Positions 25,597 through 35,385 of a DNA stretch of 64,000 bases are shown here, in pieces. The position numbers and the translations under genes were made by a program. This DNA is from Paucibacter sp963740455 (GTDB taxonomy: Bacteria; Pseudomonadota; Gammaproteobacteria; Burkholderiales; Burkholderiaceae_C), in NCBI GenBank assembly GCA_963740455.1, contig CAVUEF010000007.1, positions 434,001-498,000 on the forward strand, given 5' to 3'. Under the pieces are notes generated by a model. The model was not told where the DNA came from and searched no databases. It saw only the letters and a program-made list of their open reading frames with translations. Position 1 is the stretch's first letter. Each line of letters begins with the position of its first letter.

Positions 25597-27620
25597 TAGG
25601 CGGCGATCTGGGCCCAGCCGGCGTCGGACCCGCCAGCGGCAGGCAGCTCGTCATCGGCCGCCTGCACGGGCATCTCTTGTGCAAGCGCCAGCACCTCGCT
25701 CACGACCGGCTGCAACAGCGCGTGCGTGCGGCTCAGACGCTGCTCGACCACCGTCAATTGAGACAAGCGCGCATCAAGCTCACTCGCCTCGGCCTCGATG
25801 CCGACGAGCGCATCGCGGCGGCGCGTGAACGTGCTGCTGCGCTCGAGCAGCTGCGCGTCAATCTGGCCCGTGGCGGCCTTGCTCCAGCGCTCGACTTCGA
25901 CGCGCGCCGAGTCGAACACCGCGCGCAGCTTGGACAACAGCATGCGCCGGAACTGTTCCATGAAGTCGGGCTGCAGCAAACGCAATGACGCGCGAATGCC
26001 CAGGTACTGGCTGTAGCTTCGCTCGATCAATTCGAGCTCGCGTGAACAGCGCGAGAAGTCGGGCGCCGGCCCCATCAGCAGTGCAAAACCGTAATCTGAA
26101 TTCAGCATCTGGCTGCTCGATTCGAGCAAGCCCTGCATAGCGTCGGCGCGCTGCTGGCCCTGGATAAGGAGCTGGCGCAGCTCACCGCACATGGCCAGGA
26201 ACACCTTGCGCGCGCCGACATGGAAGAACGAGGCGTCCAGCCCAAGCTGCATCTGGCGCACCTGTTCGCGCACCCGCTCGCTGGCCAGTCCGTCGAGCAA
26301 CTCTTTGAGCGCGCGCGCATGAATCGCCTTGAGTGCCTGCATGCGCTGCGAGCACAGCTCGAAACGCTTGCCCTCGAGGTCGACACGCTCGCGCAATTCG
26401 CGCACGCGCACCACGCCCTTGCCGCGCAAGCTGCGCAGCTCTAACGCCTGCTCGGTGTTGTGGCGGCGGCGCAGCGCGAGTTGACGCTGCACATGGGTCT
26501 GCACCTCCAGCACGATCTCGGTCACCGCGCTCGACAGCAGCTCGCTGCGCTTGGGCAGCAGATGCCGCGCCAGCATGGTCTCCAACAAAGGCAGGCCGCT
26601 GTTTTCGAGTCCTTTGGTGTCGCCACGCAAACGCGCGGTCAGCGCCTGACGCGCTGAGAGCGGGAACACGCGCTCGATGTCGACACCCAGCGTGCGCGCC
26701 GTGATGACGCATTGCTTCCTGATCTGCTCCTGCACGACATCATAGGCAAGCAAGGGATCGAGCAAGGTGTCGATTTTGTTGAGCACGACAAAACGCGCCA
26801 TGGCACCTTCGTGCAAGTGCTCGCGCCAGACATTCATGTCCGAGCGTGTCACGCCGGCATCGGCGGCCAGAATGAAGACGACCGCATGCGCAGACGGCAG
26901 CACGCTCAAGGTCAGTTCGGGCTCGGCGCCCACCGCGTTGAGCCCAGGCGTGTCGAGCACCACCAGCCCCTGCTCGAGCAGCGGATGCGGGTATTTGATC
27001 AGCGCATGGCGCCAGGCCGGCACATCGACCAGGCCATCGTCGCGCAAAGGCGGGTTGTCGGCCGAAGGCACCGTCGAGTCGTCGCTATCGAGCTCATCGC
27101 TCCACAGACCCAGCTTGCGCGCCTCGGCCACGGTGACGGCGCGTGTGCGCGTGACCTCGTTCAGCGTCAAGGCGAGCTCTTCATGGCTCAGATCGCCCAG
27201 CGGCACATGAGTCCAGACGCTGCGGCGCAGGCGCAGATCGGCAAGCGATCGGCCCTCGATGCGGGTCTCGATGGGCAGCAGCGACAGCATCGCCGGCTCG
27301 CCCGCGTCGTAAGACATTTCCACCGGACACATGGTGGTGCGCCCCGGCGTGGCGGGCAGGATGCGGCGGCCCGTGTCACTGAAGAACATGGCATTGATCA
27401 GCTCGGACTTGCCGCGCGAAAACTCGGCCACAAAGGCGACGCTGAGTTTTTCACCGGCGACACGCTGGCGCACACGGTCTATCTGTTCTCTCGCATGCTC
27501 GTCGAGCAAGCCGTGTTCGGCAAGATGCTGGGACAGCGCCTCCAACGCGGAGTCCAAAGACACCCGCCAGGTGTTCAAACCGTCCAGGCGCTGCGCCAGT
27601 GATCGAGTGCTGACATTCAT
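25596..27620 (-). CDS. dynamin-like GTPase
   Basis: This large GTPase probably binds or remodels membrane. About 674 residues from MNVSTRSLAQRLDGLNTWR (an upstream in-frame start at 27677 is less protein-like). The GTPase domain has G1 FSRGKSELINAMFF, a G2 Thr near RRILPATPGRTTMCPVE, G3 DTPGLNAV and G4 LNKID. The rest is helical, with coiled-coil stretches as in bacterial dynamins. It overlaps mutY by one base and was probably co-transcribed with it. Substrate and membrane target are unknown. Confidence 0.85.
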   Translation of the reverse strand: MNVSTRSLAQRLDGLNTWRVSLDSALEALSQHLAEHGLLDEHAREQIDRVRQRVAGEKLSVAFVAEFSRGKSELINAMFFSDTGRRILPATPGRTTMCPVEMSYDAGEPAMLSLLPIETRIEGRSLADLRLRRSVWTHVPLGDLSHEELALTLNEVTRTRAVTVAEARKLGLWSDELDSDDSTVPSADNPPLRDDGLVDVPAWRHALIKYPHPLLEQGLVVLDTPGLNAVGAEPELTLSVLPSAHAVVFILAADAGVTRSDMNVWREHLHEGAMARFVVLNKIDTLLDPLLAYDVVQEQIRKQCVITARTLGVDIERVFPLSARQALTARLRGDTKGLENSGLPLLETMLARHLLPKRSELLSSAVTEIVLEVQTHVQRQLALRRRHNTEQALELRSLRGKGVVRVRELRERVDLEGKRFELCSQRMQALKAIHARALKELLDGLASERVREQVRQMQLGLDASFFHVGARKVFLAMCGELRQLLIQGQQRADAMQGLLESSSQMLNSDYGFALLMGPAPDFSRCSRELELIERSYSQYLGIRASLRLLQPDFMEQFRRMLLSKLRAVFDSARVEVERWSKAATGQIDAQLLERSSTFTRRRDALVGIEAEASELDARLSQLTVVEQRLSRTHALLQPVVSEVLALAQEMPVQAADDELPAAGGSDAGWAQIAA

Positions 27621-27739
27621 GTGGGTGGATGCTAGCTCAATCCGGCGCCAAACCTGACCCGGGTCGGACCGAACCATGACAAATCAGCGGCTTTGGCGTG
27701 CCCAACCACCCTGTTTGCGGGGTGCTCTGTCGGCACAAA

Positions 27740-28555
27740 TCAACGCGTCTGGCAGCGCGGACAGAAGTAGGTCGAGCGCTGACCCTGGACGATGCGCTTG
27801 ATCTTGGTGGCGCAGCGCCGACACGGCTCTCCAGCGCGGCCATAGACTTGAGCCTGCAACTGGAAGCTCCCCGCCACGCCATGCGAGTCCTTGAAATCGC
27901 GCAACGTGGTGCCGCCCGCAAGCAGCGCTTCGTTCAACACCTGACGCACGCTGGCGGCGAGCCGCTCGCAACGCGGTTTGCTGAGTTTTCCAGCGACCGT
28001 GCGGGGGTCGATGCCGGCCAGCAGCAAGGCCTCGCAGGCGTAGATATTGCCGGCGCCGACCACGATGTCGCCCGCCAGCAGCGCCTGCTTGATGGCCACA
28101 CTGCGGCCACGCAGCCTGGCGTGCAGGTAAGCGCCGGTAAAGCGCGCATCAAACGGCTCGTAGCCCAGATTGGCCAACAGTTTGGCGGCAGGCTCCTGAT
28201 CGAACGCGGGCGACCACACGACCGCACCAAAGCGCCGCGGGTCGGTCAGGCGCAAGGTGCCCCGCGTCGTGACCAGATCGAAATGGTCGTGCGGGCCGGG
28301 CGCTGCCACATCTTCTGCAAAGGCCAGCGAACCCGACATGCCCAGGTGCAACAACAAGCCGCCCTGGCCCAGGGGCAGCCACAGATACTTGCCGCGCCTT
28401 GTCGCCTCGCCCGCCACCAGACCCAGCAAGGCGTCGACCGCGCAGCCAATGGGCCAGCGCAAGGGTTTGCCCAGACGCACCCTTGTTACGCGGGCGCCCG
28501 CAATGCGCTGCGCAAAACTGCGGCGCGTGACTTCGACTTCAGGAAGTTCTGGCAT
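27740..28555 (-). CDS. mutM: formamidopyrimidine-DNA glycosylase MutM (Fpg)
   Basis: MutM excises 8-oxoguanine and ring-opened purines and cuts the abasic site. The 271-residue product begins MPELPEVEVTRR, with the catalytic Pro2 and Glu3, has the helix-two-turn-helix (AGGTTLRDFKDSHG) and ends in a zinc finger (CRRC...FCPRCQTR). It is divergent from the TPR gene. Confidence 0.97.
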   Translation of the reverse strand: MPELPEVEVTRRSFAQRIAGARVTRVRLGKPLRWPIGCAVDALLGLVAGEATRRGKYLWLPLGQGGLLLHLGMSGSLAFAEDVAAPGPHDHFDLVTTRGTLRLTDPRRFGAVVWSPAFDQEPAAKLLANLGYEPFDARFTGAYLHARLRGRSVAIKQALLAGDIVVGAGNIYACEALLLAGIDPRTVAGKLSKPRCERLAASVRQVLNEALLAGGTTLRDFKDSHGVAGSFQLQAQVYGRAGEPCRRCATKIKRIVQGQRSTYFCPRCQTR

Positions 28556-28614
28556 GAAGGGAATTATCCTGTGTCAGGCAACTCCTAGAATGGCGAGCCT
28601 ACTCAGGAGCATGC

Positions 28615-30411
28615 ATGCCCGACTTCTTTCTCCGCACAAGCCTGGTCCGTTCACTGCCGCAGGGCCTGACGACTGCATTCATGTGCGCAGCGCTGTTGGC
28701 GCTTGGCAGCAGCGCCCAAGCCGCGCCAGTCCCAGCCACGGGTACGCCAAAGGCTTCCGTCCAGAACTCGGCGCTGGATGCACCGCTCTTCTATCAACTC
28801 TTGATGGGCGAGTTGGAACTGCAGTCAGGCGATGCAGGCAATGCCTTCCAGATCATGCTGGATGCGGCGCGGCGCACCAGCGACGAGGCACTGTTCCGCC
28901 GGGTCGTGGGCATTGCGCTGCGCGCCCGCGCCGGCGACCAGGCCTTGATGGCGGCGCACGCCTGGCGCGATCAATTGCCCGAATCGGCGGACGCGGCGCA
29001 GACCACCGTGCATTTGCTGGTCGGCTTGAACCGTCTGGGCGAGCTCTCCGAGCCGCTAAGCGACATGCTCAGACTGACACCGACCGAACAGCGCTCCGGC
29101 GCCATCGCGGCACTCCCGCATCTGCTTCAAAGGTCACCCGAACCCAAACGCGTGCTGGCCACGATAGAGCCGGTGCTGCGACCCTATTTGCAGCAGCCCG
29201 CAACGCTGATTTCCGCGCATGTCGCACTGGCCCGCTTCACTTTGGCGGCCGGCGACAGGCCCGGCGCGCTGGCCTTGCTACAGACCGCGTCGGACAAGGA
29301 CCCGAGCGCCGAGGCGCCGGCCCTGGCCGCGCTCGACATGATGGAAGCTTCGACGCAGGCTGAAAGCCTGGTGCAGGCGCACCTCGTGGCCAAGCCCGAC
29401 AGCGATCTGGTGCGCCTCAACTATGCACGCGTGCTGGCACGCACGCAGCGCCACGCCGACGCGATCCGCGAACTCACCCGCCTCACTCGCTCCAGCCCGG
29501 ATTTGTTGGGGGCGTGGATGAGCCTGGGGATGCTGCAGCTTGAACTGAAGCATCCCATCGAGGCCGAAGCGGCGTTCAAGACCTATCTGGACCGCGCCGA
29601 GGCCGCAAGCAAGCAAGCCAAGGAGGGCTACGAACTCAGCGTTGACGCGCGCCAGCAGGCCTACTTGCTGCTGGCTCAAGCGGCCGAGCAACGCGGCGAC
29701 CTGAAGGCTGCCGAGGGCTGGCTGGCACTGGTGGGGGACACCAAGCAGTTGCTTCAGCTGCAGTACCGGCGTGCCTCGGTGCTGGTGCGCCAGGGCAAGT
29801 TGGCCGAGGGCCGCAAGCTGCTGCAAGATATGCCGGCTCGCACCGACGAAGACGTGAAGGCCAAGCTGATGGCCGAGGTGCAGTTGTTGCGCGAAGCCCG
29901 CCAGTGGCAAGCTGCGTACGAGGTGCTGGCGACCGGGAACAAGCGCTTTGCCGACGACGTCGACCTGCTGTACGAACAGTCGATGATGGCCGAGAAGCTG
30001 AACCGCATGGATGAGATGGAGTCACTGCTGCGCCGTGTCATCGCACTCAAGCCCGACTATCAACATGCCTACAACGCGTTGGGCTACTCGCTGGCCGATC
30101 GCAATCTGCGCCTGACTGAAGCCAAACAGTTGATCGAAAAGGCGCTGTCGCTGTCGCCCAGTGAGCCCTTCTTGCTCGACAGCCTGGGTTGGGTCGAATT
30201 CCGCATGGGCCACAACGAAGAAGCCGAGCGTCTGCTGAGCCAGGCCTACCGGTCAAGACCTGACACCGAAATCGCCGCCCATCTGGGCGAGGTCTTGTGG
30301 GTGATGGGCAGGCAGGAAGATGCGCGGCGGGTCTGGCGCGAAGGCGCCCAGCGCGATCACGACAACGAAGTGCTGCTTGAGACGCTGGCAAGGCTGCACG
30401 TGTCGCTGTGA
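28615..30411 (+). CDS. exported TPR repeat protein
   Basis: A 598-residue protein with an N-terminal signal peptide (LTTAFMCAALLALGSSAQA) and many tetratricopeptide repeats, clearest at the C terminus (YQHAYNALGYSLADRNLRLTEA, PFLLDSLGWVEFRMGHNEEA). The protein-binding partner is unknown. It overlaps lolB by four bases (GTGA) and heads lolB-ispE, an order often seen in Burkholderiales, so a role in envelope assembly is plausible. Confidence 0.88.
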   Translation: MPDFFLRTSLVRSLPQGLTTAFMCAALLALGSSAQAAPVPATGTPKASVQNSALDAPLFYQLLMGELELQSGDAGNAFQIMLDAARRTSDEALFRRVVGIALRARAGDQALMAAHAWRDQLPESADAAQTTVHLLVGLNRLGELSEPLSDMLRLTPTEQRSGAIAALPHLLQRSPEPKRVLATIEPVLRPYLQQPATLISAHVALARFTLAAGDRPGALALLQTASDKDPSAEAPALAALDMMEASTQAESLVQAHLVAKPDSDLVRLNYARVLARTQRHADAIRELTRLTRSSPDLLGAWMSLGMLQLELKHPIEAEAAFKTYLDRAEAASKQAKEGYELSVDARQQAYLLLAQAAEQRGDLKAAEGWLALVGDTKQLLQLQYRRASVLVRQGKLAEGRKLLQDMPARTDEDVKAKLMAEVQLLREARQWQAAYEVLATGNKRFADDVDLLYEQSMMAEKLNRMDEMESLLRRVIALKPDYQHAYNALGYSLADRNLRLTEAKQLIEKALSLSPSEPFLLDSLGWVEFRMGHNEEAERLLSQAYRSRPDTEIAAHLGEVLWVMGRQEDARRVWREGAQRDHDNEVLLETLARLHVSL

Positions 30412-30977
30412 ACACACCTCAGCCATTGCATCGACGCCGGGGCCAGCTGTTGCTGCCCCTCATCACCGCAGCCCTGCTGTGGGGCTGCGCCAGCACGCCC
30501 AAACCTGCGGAATTTGCCGGCGAACGGCTCAGCGGTCGCCTGTCGGTGCAGGTGGCACACGACACCGCAGGCACGCCGCAGGGCGGATCGGCCAGTTTCG
30601 AACTGCAAGGCGGCCCCGAGGCAGGCCAACTCGAACTGAGCACGCCGCTGGGCACGGTTGCGGCGCGTGCGCGCTGGCAGCCTGGCTTGGCCGTGCTGCA
30701 GCAGGCCGACACGGAGACACGCTACGACGATCTGGATGCCTTGACCCGCGATCTGCTGGGCGAAGCCGTCCCGGTGACAGCCTTGTTCGACTGGCTCCGG
30801 GGCCGTCCCTGGCCAGGCGCAGCGAGTCAGCCGCGCGCCGACGGACAACCCGGTTTCAAGCAGTTGGGATGGACCGTGGACCTGAGCCGCTTTGTCGACG
30901 GCCTGATCAAGGCGCACCGCCTGGAGCCCACCGAGGTGAGCTTGCGCGCACGTCTGGACCCGCCGGAGCGACGTTGA
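30408..30977 (+). CDS. lolB: outer membrane lipoprotein receptor LolB
   Basis: LolB accepts lipoproteins from periplasmic LolA and places them in the outer membrane. The 189-residue product has a lipobox (LLWGC, Cys27), then the beta-barrel-like fold with FAGERLSGRLSVQV, LELSTPLGTVAARARW and the C-terminal GFKQLGWTVDL. Its stop overlaps the ispE start (TGATG). Confidence 0.92.
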   Translation: MNTPQPLHRRRGQLLLPLITAALLWGCASTPKPAEFAGERLSGRLSVQVAHDTAGTPQGGSASFELQGGPEAGQLELSTPLGTVAARARWQPGLAVLQQADTETRYDDLDALTRDLLGEAVPVTALFDWLRGRPWPGAASQPRADGQPGFKQLGWTVDLSRFVDGLIKAHRLEPTEVSLRARLDPPERR

Positions 30978-31945
30978 TGCTTGCCCTGTACGACGTGGCC
31001 GCCCCGGCCAAATTGAATCTGTTCCTGCATGTTGTCGGTCGCCGCAAGGATGGCTATCACCTGATCGAGTCGGTGTTCGTGCTGATCGACTGGTGCGACA
31101 GGCTGCATTTCGAGCGGCGCAGCGACGACAAGCTGATTCGACACGACCTGGGCGCGCCCCTGCCCGCCGACGACTTATGCCTGCGCGCTGCGCGCCTGCT
31201 TCAGAGCACAAGCGGCTGCGCTTATGGCGCCGACATTCACATCACCAAGCAAGTGCCCGCTGGCGCAGGCATGGGTGGCGGTTCGTCGGACGCCGCCAGC
31301 ACGCTGCTGGCGCTGAACCGGCTGTGGGGCTTGAACTGGTCCTTGTCGCAGCTGCTGCCGCTGGGTTTGCGGCTTGGCGCCGACCTGCCTTTCTTCCTGC
31401 GTGGCGAGAACGCGTTTGTGCAAGGCATCGGTGAAATCCTCACGCCCTTGACTTTGCCAAACCAGCTTTTCGCTGTGCTCAAGCCCGCTGCTGCGATTGC
31501 CACTTCGGAAATTTTTGCCAGTCCCCTCTTGGCACGAAACAGCGGCGCTGTTATAGTAGCGGGCTTTCCTGCAGGCACTACTTCGCACGCGTTGGATGGT
31601 GGCGTCGAGACGGGCGTCAAGCCGCCCGAAAACGGCGAAGCAGACAAGGTAGTCAGCGTTGAGGCAATCGTCAACGGCTTTGGTCGGAATGATCTTGAGC
31701 CTGTGGCTGAGAGCCAATGCGCCGAAGTGAGTCACGCACTCAAGCTTCTCGAGGCCGGGTTCGGCAACAGCCGGATGACGGGCTCGGGCAGCGCGGTGTT
31801 TGCGAGAATTGAAATGCTTGAAGGCCTGTCCCGCCAACCCATGGCAACATGGGCGGAGGATCTTCCTTCCGGATGGGTGGGCAGAATATGCCGAAGTCTG
31901 GAGCGCCACCCTTTAGCCGGGTGGGCGACAGATCAAGCAGACTGA
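30977..31945 (+). CDS. ispE: 4-diphosphocytidyl-2-C-methyl-D-erythritol kinase IspE
   Basis: IspE phosphorylates CDP-methylerythritol in the non-mevalonate isoprenoid pathway. The 322-residue product begins MLALYDVAAPAKLNLFLHV, has the GHMP kinase loop (PAGAGMGGGSSDAAS) and ends with the conserved GSGSAVFARI and LPSGWVGR region. About 30 extra residues (around GVETGVKPPENGEADK) lie before NDLEPV, so it is somewhat longer than usual. tRNA-Gln and prs follow on the same strand. Confidence 0.95.
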   Translation: MLALYDVAAPAKLNLFLHVVGRRKDGYHLIESVFVLIDWCDRLHFERRSDDKLIRHDLGAPLPADDLCLRAARLLQSTSGCAYGADIHITKQVPAGAGMGGGSSDAASTLLALNRLWGLNWSLSQLLPLGLRLGADLPFFLRGENAFVQGIGEILTPLTLPNQLFAVLKPAAAIATSEIFASPLLARNSGAVIVAGFPAGTTSHALDGGVETGVKPPENGEADKVVSVEAIVNGFGRNDLEPVAESQCAEVSHALKLLEAGFGNSRMTGSGSAVFARIEMLEGLSRQPMATWAEDLPSGWVGRICRSLERHPLAGWATDQAD

Positions 31946-31981
31946 AGGGTTCGGATTCTTGCGCAAGCACGGGTCCAGTGT

Positions 31982-32058
31982 AGGGGCGTCGCCAAGCTGG
32001 TTAAGGCATCGGATTTTGATTCCGACATGCGTAGGTTCGAATCCTTCCGCCCCTGCCA
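31982..32058 (+). tRNA. tRNA-Gln (TTG)
   Basis: 77 bases with acceptor stem AGGGGCG/CGCCCCT, D arm TCGCCAAGCTGGTTAAGGCA, anticodon loop TTTTGAT (anticodon TTG), T arm with GGTTCGAATCC and encoded CCA. It lies between ispE and prs, its usual place in Burkholderiales. Confidence 0.97.
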
Positions 32059-32135
32059 AAATTTTTCTGATCTCGGCCCAGTCAGCTTCACACACAGCTG
32101 AAGCCAAAGGGTCCTAGCCTAAAGCCGGAGGGCGT

Positions 32136-33098
32136 GTGCTGTTCAACACCGTTCTGTTCACCGGGAACGCCAATCCAGTTCTCTCCCAGGAAATCGCCAC
32201 CCAACTCGGTGTCGACCTCGGCAAGGCAGTCGTCGGTCGTTTTTCTGACGGCGAAGTCACCGTCGAAATTCGGCAAAACGTGCGTGCCCGCGACGTGTTC
32301 GTGATTCAACCGACCTGCGTGCCGACGAACGACAACCTGATGGAACTGCTTCTCATGGTGGATGCCTTGAAGCGCGCCAGTGCGCGCCGCATCACCGCCG
32401 TGATTCCCTATTTTGGCTATGCGCGCCAGGACCGCCGGCCACGCTCGATGCGGGTGCCCATCAGCGCCAAGGTGGTGGCCAACTTGCTGGAGACCGTCGG
32501 CGTCGAACGCATACTCACGATGGACTTGCACGCCGACCAGATCCAGGGCTTTTTCAACATCCCGGTCGACAATATCTACGCCTCGCCGGTGCTGCTGTCC
32601 GACCTGAAGAGCCGCAACTACCAGGATCTGGTGGTGGTGAGCCCCGACGTCGGCGGCGTGGTGCGCGCGCGTGCGCTGGCCAAGCAGCTCGGCTGTGATC
32701 TGGCCATCATCGACAAGCGCCGCCAGTCGGCCAATGTCTCCGAGGTGATGCATGTGATCGGCGAAACCGACGGCCGCAACTGCGTGATCATGGACGACAT
32801 GATTGACACCGCCGGAACGCTGGTGAAAGCCGCCGAGGTGCTGAAGGACCGTGGTGCCAAGAGCGTGTATGCCTATTGCACGCACCCGATACTGTCGGGA
32901 CCGGCCATCGAGAGAATCAACGCTTCGCTGGTGGACGAGGTGGTGATCACCAACACCATCCCGATGCACGAAGCGGCCAAAGCCTGCACCAAGATTCGCC
33001 AGTTGTCGGTGGCATTCTTGTTTGCAGAAACGATTCGCCGCATTTCGGATGGCGAGTCGGTCACTTCGCTGTTCTCGGATCAGAACAACAATTTCTAA
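32136..33098 (+). CDS. prs: ribose-phosphate pyrophosphokinase
   Basis: Prs makes PRPP from ribose 5-phosphate and ATP for nucleotide, histidine and NAD synthesis. The 320-residue product starts at a GTG (MLFNTVLFTGNANPVLSQE), has RQDRRPRSMRVPISAK, the DLHADQIQGFFNIPVDN metal/ATP site and the PRPP loop (VIMDDMIDTAGT). It lacks the first few residues of longer homologues. Confidence 0.97.
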   Translation: MLFNTVLFTGNANPVLSQEIATQLGVDLGKAVVGRFSDGEVTVEIRQNVRARDVFVIQPTCVPTNDNLMELLLMVDALKRASARRITAVIPYFGYARQDRRPRSMRVPISAKVVANLLETVGVERILTMDLHADQIQGFFNIPVDNIYASPVLLSDLKSRNYQDLVVVSPDVGGVVRARALAKQLGCDLAIIDKRRQSANVSEVMHVIGETDGRNCVIMDDMIDTAGTLVKAAEVLKDRGAKSVYAYCTHPILSGPAIERINASLVDEVVITNTIPMHEAAKACTKIRQLSVAFLFAETIRRISDGESVTSLFSDQNNNF

Positions 33099-33127
33099 TT
33101 TTGTCGCCCTCGGGCGGCATTCAGTCG

Positions 33128-33148
33128 CAGCCCCTTGGGCTGTTTTTT
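33128..33148 (+). terminator. Rho-independent terminator after prs
   Basis: CAGCCC-CTT-GGGCTG (33128-33142) is a perfect 6-bp stem followed by six T residues (33143-33148). It lies between prs and rplY, so rplY probably depends partly on readthrough or its own promoter. Confidence 0.75.
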
Positions 33149-33193
33149 CTGGGCGACCTGGTCGCGGGCGCCCTTCCATACTTGGAGTCAACC

Positions 33194-33853
33194 ATGAAAT
33201 TCGCCGCTTTTGAGCGCACCTTGCAGGGGACCGGAGCGAGCCGCCGCCTGCGTATTGCAGGCAAAGTGCCTGGTATCGTCTTTGGTGCCGGTGAGCCCGC
33301 CATGATCGAGCTCGATCACAACGCGCTGTACCACGCCGTCAAGAAGGAAGCCTTTCACAGCACCATCCTGGAAATGGAGCTTGCCGGCAAGACCGAGCAA
33401 GTGCTGTTGCGCGACCTGCAGATGCACCCGTTCCGCCAGTTGATTCTGCACGTGGACTTCCAGCGTGTTGACGCCACCACCAAGATCAGCAAGAAGATCC
33501 CGCTGCACTTCGTGAATGAGGAGCTTTCGCCCGCGGTCAAGACCGAGAGCTGCCTGGTCAACCATGTGGTCAATGAAGTGCTGATCACCTGTCTGGCCAA
33601 GGAGTTGCCCGAGTTCCTGGAAGTCGATCTGGCACACCTGACCAAGGGCAGTTCGCTGCATGTCAACGACCTGAAGCTGCCCGCCGGCATCAAGGTCGTG
33701 ACCCATGGCAAGCCCAACCCGGTGATTGCGTCGGTGACTTCCAAGGAAGAAGAAGAAGCGCTTGCCGTGGCAGAGCCCGCCGCTGCCGCTGCCGCTGCCG
33801 CTGCTGCCGCCACGGCCGCAGCCGCCGCTCCGGCCAAGGGAAAGAAGAAATGA
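33194..33853 (+). CDS. rplY: 50S ribosomal protein L25/general stress protein Ctc
   Basis: L25 binds 5S rRNA in the large subunit. This is the longer Ctc-type form, 219 residues: the 5S-binding N-terminal domain (MKFAAFERTLQGTGASRRLR) and the TL5 C-terminal domain (ECR-like VDFQRVDATTKISKKIPLHF, VDLAHLTKGSSLHVNDLKLP), then an Ala-rich, Lys-ended tail. GGAG precedes the ATG. Confidence 0.96.
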   Translation: MKFAAFERTLQGTGASRRLRIAGKVPGIVFGAGEPAMIELDHNALYHAVKKEAFHSTILEMELAGKTEQVLLRDLQMHPFRQLILHVDFQRVDATTKISKKIPLHFVNEELSPAVKTESCLVNHVVNEVLITCLAKELPEFLEVDLAHLTKGSSLHVNDLKLPAGIKVVTHGKPNPVIASVTSKEEEEALAVAEPAAAAAAAAAAATAAAAAPAKGKKK

Positions 33854-33891
33854 TGTCCTGGTGACAGCGCCTGCGCGGCGCGTCAGAACAG

Positions 33892-33913
33892 AGCCCCACC
33901 TCGGTGGGGCTTT
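33892..33913 (+). terminator. terminator after rplY
   Basis: AGCCCCAC-CTCG-GTGGGGCT forms an 8-bp stem (33892-33911), with the final T plus two more in a short T run. It sits just before the convergent M20 peptidase stop and could serve both strands. Confidence 0.65.
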
Positions 33914-33938
33914 GTCGTTTACGGCGCTCGCAATAGGT

Positions 33939-35339
33939 TCAGCCTTGCGCGCGCCGACCGCAGCCGCCCGGCCACCCTTGGCCGAGGTCGGCAAACAAGC
34001 CCACCATGATGGCCAGGCCCTGCTCGGCAGAGAAAGCCGGCAGATGCTCGTCAGGGGCGTGCTGCGAGCAAGTTGGCGCCGAGTGCGGCACCCAGATGGT
34101 CGGCAGCCCCAGCACGCCGGAGAAACACTCGTTCGGCAGCGAACCGCCCAGATTGGGCAGCACGACCGGCGTCTGACCCGTGGTGCGGGTGAGCGACTGC
34201 ACTGCAAAACGCACCCAGGCGTTGTCGGGATCGAGCCGGGTCGCGTGCATGATTTCGGCGCGGTCCTGTTCGACGCGCACCTGGGCGAAACCGCGCTCGT
34301 CCAGATGCCGACGCAAGGCGGGCAAAAAGCTGCCCGGGTTGTTGCCCACCACAAATCGCAATTGCATGTGGGCCACGGCACGGGCTGGAATCGCGTTCAC
34401 CGGCCGGTCCGGATTGCCGGTGCGAAAGGCGAGCACCTCAATCGAATTCCAGGCGAATACGCGTTCGGCCGGGCTCAAGCCGGGCTCTCCCCATTGCGTG
34501 TCGATCGCCGGCCCGCCGGGCTCGCCAGGTTGGACATCGGCCAGCGCCTTGCGCACCGACGCTGCTATCGCCGGCGGCCTCAGCCCGGCCACCTGAATCA
34601 CGCCATGCGCATCGACGATGCTGGCAATCGCGCTGGCCAGGATCACGCCGGGATTGGCAAGCAGCCCGCCCCAGTTGCCCGAATGGTGCGCGCCTTCGCG
34701 CAGTTCCACCGCAAGATTGAAATTGAGCACGCCGCGCGAGCCCAGAAACAGCGTAGGCATCTCGGTGCGCAAGCGCGGCCCGTCCGAGGCAATGAACACG
34801 TCGGCCGCCAAATCGTCTTCATGCAGTTCGCAGGTTCTCCGCAGTCCGGGCGAGCCCACTTCCTCGCCCATCTCAAGCAGCCACTTCACATTGAACCCCA
34901 GGTGTCCCTGCTGCTTCAGAAGATGAGCGAGCGCTGCCAGATTGATGCTGTGCTGGCCCTTGTTGTCGGCGCTGCCGCGGCCATACCAGCGGCCCTCCTT
35001 GATCTCGAGCTGCCAGGGCGAGGCTGCCTTGCGCCAGCGCGCGTCGTCGCCAGCCACCACGTCGCCGTGGCCGTACATCAACACCGTGGGCAGCGCCGCG
35101 TCTTCAAAGCGACGGGCAAACAGCATCGGCGGTGCACCCGCCACCGGGTTCTCCCAGAGCTGGCTCTCGAAACCCAGGGCTGTGAAACTTGGCAGCATTT
35201 CTTCCAGCAGATAGCGGCGTAGCTCAGACGCTTGATCGGGCAATTGGCTCTCGGTGCGGTAGGCAATGCGCCGGGCCATGGCCGCAAGCAAGCCAGTCCA
35301 GTCCAGGCCATGCAGCAACTGCGTGCGATCTTGTTTCAT
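33939..35339 (-). CDS. M20 family metallopeptidase (dipeptidase-like)
   Basis: This belongs to the M20 zinc peptidases (ArgE/DapE/CPG2 group). The 466-residue product has the first zinc motif VLMYGHGDVV, the bridging Asp in GRGSADNKGQ, the Glu-Glu pair in LLEMGEEVGSPG, the dimerisation insert and the late GGSLPNECF segment. There is no signal peptide, so it acts in the cytoplasm. The substrate cannot be told; a dipeptide or acylated amino acid is likely. Confidence 0.88.
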   Translation of the reverse strand: MKQDRTQLLHGLDWTGLLAAMARRIAYRTESQLPDQASELRRYLLEEMLPSFTALGFESQLWENPVAGAPPMLFARRFEDAALPTVLMYGHGDVVAGDDARWRKAASPWQLEIKEGRWYGRGSADNKGQHSINLAALAHLLKQQGHLGFNVKWLLEMGEEVGSPGLRRTCELHEDDLAADVFIASDGPRLRTEMPTLFLGSRGVLNFNLAVELREGAHHSGNWGGLLANPGVILASAIASIVDAHGVIQVAGLRPPAIAASVRKALADVQPGEPGGPAIDTQWGEPGLSPAERVFAWNSIEVLAFRTGNPDRPVNAIPARAVAHMQLRFVVGNNPGSFLPALRRHLDERGFAQVRVEQDRAEIMHATRLDPDNAWVRFAVQSLTRTTGQTPVVLPNLGGSLPNECFSGVLGLPTIWVPHSAPTCSQHAPDEHLPAFSAEQGLAIMVGLFADLGQGWPGGCGRRAQG

Positions 35340-35385
35340 GAGCTCATGTTAGCGTCGCGGCCGTCCCGGCGCCGATAATGAAGCG

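Noticed and set aside
33774..33850. Ala-rich run in rplY as a repeat expansion or error
   Set aside because: Ala/Lys-rich tails are common in the long Ctc-type L25 proteins of this group, and the frame closes normally.
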